From: a virus
Direction: 5' to 3' (one strand)
Virus record (IMG/VR): IMGVR_UViG_3300032116_001571
Coordinates: 1 to 20,724 of that record
Length of the DNA: 20,724 bases
The notes under the pieces were generated by a model. That model saw nothing but the letters and a program-made list of their open reading frames with translations. It ran no database searches and was not told where the DNA came from. Below, piece after piece: positions 15,890 through 20,724 of the stretch (position 1 is its first letter; the number at the start of each line of letters is the position of its first letter). A program made the translations under genes and the position numbers.

Positions 15890-16291
15890 ATGGATAAGAA
15901 AATATGTAAAGCCTGCAACATTGAAAAGCCAATTAAACAATTTTACAAGAATAATGTATTCAAAGATGGATATGACAGTAGATGTAAAATTTGCAAAAGT
16001 CAGAATAAAAAAATTTATAAAGGAGATGGTGATTGGAAAAAAGTTAAACCATATCAACAAAAATGGGAAGATCAATTCAATATAAAAGCCGCACATAAAG
16101 AAGACTTTTTATTGATGTATGAATTCATAACCAAAATTGGGTATGATGTAAATCAAGACGTTCATCAACAGTTTTGTGATAAACACAATTTGAAATATAA
16201 AAAAAGAGTAAAAAAGATTTATAACTTATTTCTTCCAGATGGATCAAGAAATCCGAATGTTTATGAAAATAAAAAAAATAAAAATATTTAA
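15890..16291 (+). CDS. small zinc-finger protein (HNH-associated type finger)
   Basis: A 133-aa basic protein starting MDKKICKACNIEKPIKQFYK. A TTG 9 codons upstream is a poorer start. Four cysteines (6, 9, 32 and 35) form CxxC...CxxC, with 'EKPIKQFYKN...KDGYDSRCKICK' between and around them. This is the zinc-ribbon pattern usually attached to phage HNH endonucleases and recombination regulators. The remaining 95 residues have no clear HNH motif, only a Lys-rich tail. It is the only plus-strand gene between two minus-strand groups, with 41 nt to the divergent sigma-like gene, and it ends before a strong terminator. It may be a DNA-binding regulator or a reduced homing-endonuclease relic. Confidence 0.65.
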   Translation: MDKKICKACNIEKPIKQFYKNNVFKDGYDSRCKICKSQNKKIYKGDGDWKKVKPYQQKWEDQFNIKAAHKEDFLLMYEFITKIGYDVNQDVHQQFCDKHNLKYKKRVKKIYNLFLPDGSRNPNVYENKKNKNI

Positions 16292-16391
16292 TTGGGTATA
16301 AAAATTTTTATATTTAACTAAGACAACTACGGAACTCTATTTATCCATTGTTTTACCTAAATTCAAAAAATGCTCCTTCGTGGTTTGTCAA
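16292..16391. other. intergenic stretch with AT palindrome
   Basis: No gene seen here. A perfect 16-bp palindrome TATAAAAATTTTTATA lies at 16297-16312, just after the zinc-finger gene. CTCCTT at 16373-16378 is complementary to AAGGAG at 16393-16398, inside the ascending arm of the terminator. An alternative hairpin competing with the terminator is therefore possible, though weaker. Confidence 0.4.
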
Positions 16392-16424
16392 AAAGGAGGA
16401 CTTAATGTCCTCCTTTCTTTTTTT
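16392..16424. terminator. strong bidirectional intrinsic terminator
   Basis: A perfect 10-bp stem AAAGGAGGAC (16392-16401) and GTCCTCCTTT (16407-16416) with loop TTAAT. A T-rich tail (CTTTTTTT) follows on the plus strand, and five T on the minus strand. It separates the convergent zinc-finger gene (plus) from the 89-aa gene (minus), whose stop is 6 nt away. Confidence 0.88.
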
Positions 16425-16692
16425 ATTCTTGTGTCAATATTGTTTTTTCAATCTCATTCATTACTTCAATTTCATCATTAGTTGGAAGACCATATGTATC
16501 AATATAGTGTTTGATAAAATTGTAAGTATAATCTTCTTCATTTACCATTTTTGTTCCAGTGATATATGTCATTAAAAATGGCATATTACTTATTTTCTCC
16601 CATTGTTTATTTGACATTGTATATCCATCTTCCAAAAGTCTTTCCATTACAATTTGTTTGATAGAATCATTTTTTTGAGTTAAATTTTCCAT
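16423..16692 (-). CDS. hypothetical protein (89 aa)
   Basis: Starts MENLTQKNDSIKQIVMERLL. Predicted mostly helical, slightly acidic and soluble, with a conserved-looking middle 'MTYITGTKMVNEEDYTYNFI'. I do not recognise a family. It is 14 nt downstream of the 73-aa gene and ends at the terminator, so the two genes should form a short minus-strand transcript separate from the late block. Such short two-gene units near an early region often encode host-takeover factors, but nothing here shows this directly. Confidence 0.7.
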   Translation of the reverse strand: MENLTQKNDSIKQIVMERLLEDGYTMSNKQWEKISNMPFLMTYITGTKMVNEEDYTYNFIKHYIDTYGLPTNDEIEVMNEIEKTILTQE

Positions 16693-16706
16693 GATGTGTG
16701 TTTATA

Positions 16707-16928
16707 CTATTTTTTAATTTCAGGTGATTCTTGATAAACCCTTTCACTTCTAATGGTGTTCTGGGTATCACCATATATCTCATCAAGTTGATCATTATCT
16801 AAAAGATCAAATTCTTCTGATGAAATATATTTTTTTAATAAATATTGTTTGTAGTCTTCATCAAGATCAATTGAGTCATCTATTGGATCTTGTTCTTTTG
16901 AAAAGTAATAATGTTTTAATTTGCCCAT
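16707..16928 (-). CDS. hypothetical acidic protein (73 aa)
   Basis: Starts MGKLKHYYFSKEQDPIDDSI. I chose this ATG because the upstream in-frame TTG (16946) lies within the putative -7 promoter box at 16944-16951. After a basic N-terminus the protein is strongly acidic ('DDSIDLDEDYKQYLLKKYIS', 'EEFDLLDNDQLDEIYGD'). It has no recognisable domain. It is the first gene of a two-gene minus-strand unit with its own promoter. Strong negative charge is common in phage inhibitors of host proteins, which is only a hint. Confidence 0.65.
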   Translation of the reverse strand: MGKLKHYYFSKEQDPIDDSIDLDEDYKQYLLKKYISSEEFDLLDNDQLDEIYGDTQNTIRSERVYQESPEIKK

Positions 16929-16943
16929 ATGTTCTATTTTGGA

Positions 16944-16951
16944 CAAATATA
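16944..16951 (-). promoter_or_regulatory. Bacteroidota-type -7 promoter element
   Basis: TATATTTG on the minus strand matches the Bacteroidota -7 consensus TAnnTTTG exactly, about 16 nt before the ATG at 16928. No clear TTTG -33 box is seen upstream. The same octamer occurs before the gene at 20255. Confidence 0.55.
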
Positions 16952-17010
16952 GAATAAAAGAATTATTAGAAGTAATTAAGAGAATTTAATTTTTTATCTC
17001 TTGAAAAGGT

Positions 17011-17240
17011 TTGAGTAAGTGAGTGCCTTACCAGAATTTTATATCTGGTTGACACTCAGATCCTGAAATAGGAAGAGGTTTTATCATCAGTGAAAGATAA
17101 AACTAGAAGACAACTTTTTGATATTCACTTATCAACCGTATTATACCTTTCTTCTTTGTGCTGGTATTGATCTTATCATACGGGCCCTGGTAAATCTTAA
17201 TTACATTCCAACGCCACGTAGATAACCCCGCCATTGGAAC
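17011..17240. ncRNA. putative structured RNA with kissing-loop hairpins
   Basis: No gene is seen between 16952 and 17349, but several perfect stems are. (1) TGAGTG (17020-17025) pairs with CACTCA (17053-17058), enclosing ACCAGA (17030-17035) and TCTGGT (17044-17049). (2) TCCT/AGGA at 17061-17073. (3) GTTTTATC (17078-17085) pairs with GATAAAAC (17096-17103). (4) TTGATA (17118-17123) pairs with TATCAA (17130-17135). (5) TTCCAA (17206-17211) pairs with TTGGAA (17234-17239). The 6-nt loop of hairpin 4 (TTCACT) is the exact complement of AGTGAA (17089-17094) in the loop of hairpin 3, which would allow a kissing interaction. GC is about 37% overall and 45% in 17161-17240, above the surroundings. 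The strand is not determined, and no known RNA family is recognised. Confidence 0.5.
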
Positions 17241-17308
17241 TATACAAATAAATATAATGATTCATAAAAAAGTAAAACACAAAAAAAATTTTTCTCAACC
17301 CATTTTAC

Positions 17309-17334
17309 TTTGTAAATGGAAGTATTTATATTTA
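17309..17334 (+). promoter_or_regulatory. weak candidate promoter for the right-hand operon
   Basis: TTTG (17309-17312) and TATATTTA (17327-17334), a one-mismatch version of TAnnTTTG, lie 15 nt before the ATG at 17350. The 14-nt spacer is shorter than usual. Confidence 0.3.
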
Positions 17335-17349
17335 TACAAAGGTAAAATT

Positions 17350-17550
17350 ATGGGTAATCTTATATTATCAAGCACAACTGTCTTCACTGAATGGGATATC
17401 AATGATATCTTAGAACAAAAAACTAGATCCAAGGATTGGGATTTAGAAACAATCAATCAATACAATACTGACAACACTATTGGTCCATATTGTGATGGAC
17501 TTACTTATCTTGAAATTGAAGTATTAAATAACTTACAATATGCAAAATAA
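17350..17550 (+). CDS. hypothetical protein (66 aa)
   Basis: Starts MGNLILSSTTVFTEWDINDI. An earlier in-frame ATG at 17257 would add 31 residues of low-complexity Lys-rich sequence and lies upstream of the candidate promoter, so I prefer the ATG at 17350. Visible features are an acidic, helix-prone stretch ('WDINDILEQKTRSKDWDLET') and 'IGPYCDGLTYLEIEVL'. I do not recognise a family. It overlaps the next gene by 11 nt and would be the first gene of the nucleotide-metabolism operon. Confidence 0.65.
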   Translation: MGNLILSSTTVFTEWDINDILEQKTRSKDWDLETINQYNTDNTIGPYCDGLTYLEIEVLNNLQYAK

Positions 17551-17812
17551 TATCCTACTACAAGCAAATGAAATTGTCTATTCACGTAGTGAAGAAAAAA
17601 CAAGACAATATGGTGATTTCATTGAATCAATGACTAGAATGTCTAGGATTGCCACAGAGATGTGTAATAAAGAAATAACAGTAGAAGATTGTTATAAGAT
17701 AATGGTGGCCTTAAAATTATCCAGAGAGGCATATAGTCATAAAGAAGACAACTTATTAGACATAGTCGCATATCTTGCATCATTAAATGAATATCAAAAA
17801 ACAAAACAATGA
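17540..17812 (+). CDS. DUF6378-like phage protein
   Basis: A 90-aa helical protein with the pattern 'RSEEKTRQYGDFIESM' (16-31), 'EDCYKIMVALKLSREAYSHK' (48-67) and 'DNLLDIVAYLASL' (69-81). I associate this with small phage proteins (DUF6378) of unknown function, often next to dNTP-pool genes. The paired acidic helices recall the all-alpha NTP pyrophosphohydrolase fold, but a full ExxE/ExxD site is not evident, so enzymatic activity should not be assumed. It overlaps the upstream gene by 11 nt and the methyltransferase gene by 4 nt (ATGA). Confidence 0.65.
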   Translation: MQNNILLQANEIVYSRSEEKTRQYGDFIESMTRMSRIATEMCNKEITVEDCYKIMVALKLSREAYSHKEDNLLDIVAYLASLNEYQKTKQ

Positions 17813-18576
17813 AAAAAATTTCAACGAAAAATTACAACACAACTGATTTAGATCCTGAAACAACATTTGAAAGACATGTGTTTCATAGAGATCAATTTGC
17901 CCATTATTTAAGATGGACACACATTCTCAAAGAAAGTAAAATTGGAGAAACAATTGTTGACTTTGGTTGTGGTAAAGGCAATTTATTAGAAGTCCTTTAT
18001 AGAAATAGATTCAAGTGTAAAAAATTTATTGGTATTGATATTAGAAAACTAACCATAGATAAAGCCAATGAAAAATACAATATGGTTGATTGGGCAGAAT
18101 TTTTATGTATGGATCTTGTAAAAGAAGATTCAATATTTCAACAGTTTCAAGCAGATAAAGTTTGTTCTTTTGAAGTTGCTGAGCACGTTGGAAGACAAAA
18201 TATTGATTTATTCTTGCAAAATTTCAAGGCATGTGGAAATTCAACTGCAACATATTATTTGTCTACACCCAATTATGATGAAAAGGTAGGGGCAGCAGGA
18301 AATCATACCTATGACTCAGGTGATGGTAGAGGAGTTGCAGTTCAAGAATTTGGATATGATGAATTAAAAACACACCTTGAAAAATATTTTACAATCAAAA
18401 CACATTTTGGAACTTTTGCTTCTCAATCAGATTATAAACCAGTTATGAATGAATGGCAAAAAAATATGTTTAATGAACTAACAAAATATTATGATTCAAA
18501 TCTTATTTCAAATATAATGGCACCATTTTTTCCAAAACAATCCAGAAACATTTTGTGGGTATTAAACAATAAATAA
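17809..18576 (+). CDS. class I SAM-dependent methyltransferase
   Basis: A 255-aa protein with a Rossmann-type methyltransferase core. Motif I is 'IVDFGCGKGNLLEVL' (49-63), the ribose-binding acid lies in 'FIGIDIRKLTIDKANEKY' (73-90), 'FLCMDLV' is at 98-104, and motif IV-like 'CSFEVAEHVG' is at 119-128. The region 'LSTPNYDEKVGAAGNHTYDS' (151-170) resembles small-molecule or glycan methyltransferases more than DNA methylases. No DPPY or PC motif of DNA methyltransferases is seen. The substrate is unknown. Being in an operon with pyrimidine nucleotide enzymes, it may act on a nucleotide or base. It is a different family from the TylF-type enzyme in the late block. Confidence 0.8.
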   Translation: MKKISTKNYNTTDLDPETTFERHVFHRDQFAHYLRWTHILKESKIGETIVDFGCGKGNLLEVLYRNRFKCKKFIGIDIRKLTIDKANEKYNMVDWAEFLCMDLVKEDSIFQQFQADKVCSFEVAEHVGRQNIDLFLQNFKACGNSTATYYLSTPNYDEKVGAAGNHTYDSGDGRGVAVQEFGYDELKTHLEKYFTIKTHFGTFASQSDYKPVMNEWQKNMFNELTKYYDSNLISNIMAPFFPKQSRNILWVLNNK

Positions 18577-18592
18577 ATAAAAAACAAAAATC

Positions 18593-19174
18593 ATGTTAAG
18601 TATTAAACACACTCTCGCGTCATCTCATGACTACAAACCAACCATCACCATTGGTGAAGTAAAAAAATTAGTTGGTGAAAATCCTAGTGAAGAAATTTTA
18701 TTGTATTACAATGACTATAATTGTAGTATAAGTTATAAATCTTCAAGAGGAGGTAAAACGTATTATGCACAAAGCAAATTACCTAAACACATGCCACTTC
18801 CTAAAATTGGTCTTCCAATTTATTACAATGTAAGTCTTGTCAAAAAACCTAAAACAGTTCTCAATGATCTCAATTTGGATCTACAAGCAATTAGAGATTG
18901 GGCACAACAAAGAGGATTATATGAAAAAGGTGATCCTAAAACACAGACTATTAAATTACAAGAAGAAGTAGGTGAACTTGCAAAAGCAATATTGAATAAT
19001 AACAAATCTGAGATTATTGATTCACTTGGTGATATTGTTGTTGTTCTTACAAATCTTGCTCACCTTTGTGATCTTAAACTAGAAGATTGCATTAAACTTG
19101 CTTATTCAGTAATCAAAAATAGAAAAGGGACCATGATCAATGGGACTTTTGTAAAAGATGGAAGTGCATACTAA
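18593..19174 (+). CDS. MazG-like nucleotide pyrophosphohydrolase with N-terminal extension
   Basis: A 193-aa protein. Residues about 95-178 form a MazG-like all-alpha NTP pyrophosphohydrolase. The visible motifs are 'WAQQRGLY' (103-110), the metal-binding 'KLQEEVGELAKAI' (121-133, with Glu124/125 and Glu128), and 'IIDSLGDIVVVLTNLA' (141-156, with Asp143 and Asp147). Such enzymes remove pyrophosphate from NTPs or dNTPs; T4 gp56 dCTPase is a relative in fold. Residues 1-94 are a polar extra region I do not recognise, with 'ITIGEVKKLVG' and a Tyr-rich middle. Position before the dCMP deaminase (17-nt overlap) and gp42-like gene suggests dCTP or dUTP hydrolysis. Substrate choice cannot be read from the sequence. 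Confidence 0.8.
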   Translation: MLSIKHTLASSHDYKPTITIGEVKKLVGENPSEEILLYYNDYNCSISYKSSRGGKTYYAQSKLPKHMPLPKIGLPIYYNVSLVKKPKTVLNDLNLDLQAIRDWAQQRGLYEKGDPKTQTIKLQEEVGELAKAILNNNKSEIIDSLGDIVVVLTNLAHLCDLKLEDCIKLAYSVIKNRKGTMINGTFVKDGSAY

Positions 19175-19571
19175 ATATAAATTTTATTTAGATCTTGCAA
19201 TCCAGATTTCAAGTGCATCATATTGTGAGAGAAATAAAGTCGGTGCTTTACTTGTTAAAGATGATAATATTATTTCTTTCGGATATAATGGAACTATAAG
19301 AGGATTTGATAACAAGTGTGAAGATCATAATAATAAAACCACTCCTTGGGTTCTTCATGCAGAAAGTAATGCCATAACAAAATGTGCCAAATCCAATTAT
19401 AGTTCCAGTGGTGCAACTTTATACACAACAATCAGTCCATGCATTGAATGTGCCAAACTTATTATCCAAAGTGAAATAAAAGAAGTCATATATTTGCATG
19501 AATACAGAGATATTTCTGGGATAAACTTATTAAAAAAAGCAAATATAGATGTTTGGCAATATATTCACTAA
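19158..19571 (+). CDS. deoxycytidylate (dCMP) deaminase
   Basis: A 137-aa zinc-dependent deaminase converting dCMP to dUMP for thymidylate synthesis. The zinc and proton-shuttle motif 'HAES' (His67, Glu69) and the second zinc motif 'SPCIECAKLI' (Cys95 and Cys98) are intact. 'SASYCERNKVGALLV' (19-33) and 'GYNGTIRGFDNKCE' (42-55) are typical of the ComEB/T4 cd branch, and the latter separates it from free cytidine deaminases. It is slightly short for the family but ends naturally. It overlaps the MazG-like gene by 17 nt and the next gene by 23 nt. A related activity on other cytosine nucleotides is the only serious alternative. Confidence 0.88.
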   Translation: MEVHTKYKFYLDLAIQISSASYCERNKVGALLVKDDNIISFGYNGTIRGFDNKCEDHNNKTTPWVLHAESNAITKCAKSNYSSSGATLYTTISPCIECAKLIIQSEIKEVIYLHEYRDISGINLLKKANIDVWQYIH

Positions 19572-20196
19572 TTCACAAGAAGCGTTTGAGTATTACTTTG
19601 ATCAAATCATTGAATATGGTGAGATAGTAAATGATACAAAAGTATTGTATAACGTTGGATTTACAATCTTACTTCCAGAAGATAATAAGATCACAACTCC
19701 ATGGAGAAAATGGAGTCAAAATTATGCAGAATATGAATGGGATTGGTATTTGAGTAAAAACCCAAGTGCAGTTGAGATTTCAAAACGTGCACCAATATGG
19801 AAAAATATGATGGATCATAATGGCAATGTAAATTCCAATTATGGTTATCAATGGTCAAGGAATAATCAACTCGAAAAAGTAGTTGAAATGCTTAGAAAAG
19901 ATCCTACAACAAGAAGGGCAAGCATTTCTTTATATGATGGAAAAGAAATAGACTTATACACAAAAGATACAGTTTGCACATACGCAATCAATTTCTACAT
20001 AAGTAATCAAAGATTAAATATGCAAGTTATGATGAGATCCAACGATCTTGTTTTTGGATTTTGTAATGATCAATATTGTTTTAGTGAATTACAAAAATTG
20101 GTTTCAAGAGAAGTAGATTATGAAATTGGATCTTATTTTCATTATGCTTGTAATATGCATGTTTATAGTAGACACTATGATATGAAACAAAAATAA
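19549..20196 (+). CDS. thymidylate-synthase-superfamily enzyme, probable dCMP hydroxymethylase
   Basis: A 215-aa pyrimidine C5 one-carbon transferase. The catalytic Cys143 lies in 'DTVCTYAINFYI' and the phosphate-binding Arg pair in 'DPTTRRAS' (122-123). 'RSND' is at 163-166 and 'HVYSRHY' at 204-210. It matches T4 gp42 as I recall it at several places: 'NSNYG' (95-99), 'MRSNDLVFGF.ND' (162-174) and 'HVYSRH'. Asp174 falls where ThyA has the uracil-selecting Asn (Asn177 in E. coli) and where gp42 has Asp, which favours dCMP. If so it makes 5-hydroxymethyl-dCMP for modified DNA. The alternative is a divergent phage thymidylate synthase. It starts inside the deaminase gene (23-nt overlap). The product is about 30 residues shorter than gp42. 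Confidence 0.75.
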   Translation: MFGNIFTNSQEAFEYYFDQIIEYGEIVNDTKVLYNVGFTILLPEDNKITTPWRKWSQNYAEYEWDWYLSKNPSAVEISKRAPIWKNMMDHNGNVNSNYGYQWSRNNQLEKVVEMLRKDPTTRRASISLYDGKEIDLYTKDTVCTYAINFYISNQRLNMQVMMRSNDLVFGFCNDQYCFSELQKLVSREVDYEIGSYFHYACNMHVYSRHYDMKQK

Positions 20197-20220
20197 TTTT
20201 TTTACTTTCAAACAAAAGGT

Positions 20221-20228
20221 TATATTTG
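20221..20228 (+). promoter_or_regulatory. Bacteroidota-type -7 promoter element
   Basis: TATATTTG, an exact TAnnTTTG match, lies in the 58-nt gap after the gp42-like gene and 26 nt before the ATG at 20255. The gap and the promoter suggest that a new transcript starts here. Confidence 0.55.
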
Positions 20229-20254
20229 CACTCTAACAATCAAAAACTATAAAC

Positions 20255-20539
20255 ATGAGAACATTAGATGAAATCTACTTTGAACTTAAAAATCACCCTG
20301 ATTGTATTCAATTAGAAATTATTGATAAAGACCGAATAGTTGAAGATGTGAGAGATGCAATAGAATGGCTACATGATGGTATTTTAGATGAAGATGAAAA
20401 AGATGAACTCGCTGAACAATGGTTTGAAGAACATAGGCAAATTCTTAAACTAAGATTTACAAACTTCTATGAACAAGAAGATGGAAATTGGTTATTACTT
20501 TATTCGAAAATTGAAGAGTGGTTAGAAAATAAAAAATAA
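20255..20539 (+). CDS. hypothetical acidic protein (94 aa)
   Basis: Starts MRTLDEIYFELKNHPDCIQL. Strongly acidic, predicted helical, with 'DAIEWLHDGILDEDEKDELA' (34-53) and a Trp-rich end ('GNWLLLYSKIEEWL'). There is no membrane segment and no family I recognise. It is preceded by its own -7-like element and followed after 5 nt by another gene, so it probably leads a new transcript. Confidence 0.75.
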   Translation: MRTLDEIYFELKNHPDCIQLEIIDKDRIVEDVRDAIEWLHDGILDEDEKDELAEQWFEEHRQILKLRFTNFYEQEDGNWLLLYSKIEEWLENKK

Positions 20540-20544
20540 CAAAT

Positions 20545-20724
20545 ATGAAAAATCCTAAGTATATGAAGATTGATGAATTACATGATTATGTAATTTCATT
20601 GCCAATGACTGAATCTAACCGTAAATTTTTCGACACACTCGATAGATCAAAAGTTAGACTCCAAAAGAAAACTTATCTTGACATAATTCAATTTTTAGAA
20701 AAAGATAAAGAAAATTTTTTTCTC
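20545..20724 (+). CDS. hypothetical protein (partial, runs off the right edge)
   Basis: An ATG at 20545 opens 60 codons without a stop up to the window end, starting MKNPKYMKIDELHDYVISLP. The visible part is basic and helix-prone ('RSKVRLQKKTYLDIIQFLEK'). I do not recognise it from this fragment. The 5-nt spacing to the gene upstream indicates the same transcript. Confidence 0.65.
   Translation, partial: MKNPKYMKIDELHDYVISLPMTESNRKFFDTLDRSKVRLQKKTYLDIIQFLEKDKENFFL

Noticed and set aside
17160-17240. tRNA or tmRNA gene in the GC-richer end of the intergenic region
   Set aside because: No T-arm GTTCRA motif, no cloverleaf spacing and no tag-peptide frame could be found, although the region ends in CCGCCA before TTGGAA.
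17257-17349. N-terminal extension of the 66-aa gene from an ATG at 17257
   Set aside because: The added 31 residues are low-complexity and Lys-rich, and the candidate promoter lies inside them.
17809-18576. DNA adenine or cytosine methyltransferase
   Set aside because: It has the SAM-binding motifs but no DPPY-like or PC catalytic motif, so only a general methyltransferase call is justified.
19549-20196. Plain thymidylate synthase (thyA) call
   Set aside because: The superfamily is right, but the Asp at the base-selecting position and the gp42-like segments make dCMP hydroxymethylase the better reading; kept as the alternative.

Overview
The window is a piece of a tailed bacteriophage genome (Caudoviricetes) that very probably infects a member of the Bacteroidota. 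The evidence is low GC (roughly 30% by eye), dense 1-4 nt gene overlaps, no Shine-Dalgarno-like spacing before start codons, two intergenic copies of TATATTTG (the Bacteroidota -7 box TAnnTTTG), and several virion proteins of kinds I know mainly from Bacteroidota phages. No integrase, tRNA, IS element or CRISPR array is visible. Portal, major capsid and lysis genes are not in the window.

Left two thirds (1-15848, minus strand): one tightly packed, late-type block. In reading order (right to left) it holds a sigma-like regulator, a small Cys-containing protein, the terminase small subunit, a TylF-type methyltransferase, a 41-aa very basic protein, the terminase large subunit, a tail-chaperone-like gene whose 3' end is open in two frames, a protein with a duplicated tail-terminator-like domain, two fibre or jelly-roll-like proteins, an HK97 gp10-like protein, two large tail or baseplate proteins, a modular 890-aa adhesin-like protein, a 52-aa ORF, and the first 42 codons of what looks like the tape measure protein. 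Three of these proteins carry long Thr/Pro-rich linkers encoded by degenerate short repeats.

Middle (15890-17349): a small zinc-finger gene on the plus strand converges on two short minus-strand genes across a strong bidirectional hairpin terminator. About 400 bp without a gene follows. It holds at least four perfect-stem hairpins, two of them with exactly complementary loops, so I propose a structured RNA.

Right end (17350-20724, plus strand): an early or nucleotide-metabolism operon. It holds two short proteins, a SAM-dependent methyltransferase, a MazG-like pyrophosphohydrolase with an extra N-terminal region, a deoxycytidylate deaminase, and a thymidylate-synthase-superfamily enzyme. The active-site region of the last one resembles T4 gp42 (dCMP hydroxymethylase) more than ThyA. 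The trio recalls the T4 scheme of dCTPase, dCMP deaminase and dCMP hydroxymethylase, so modified cytosine in the virion DNA is possible. Two unrecognised genes, the last one cut by the window edge, close the region.
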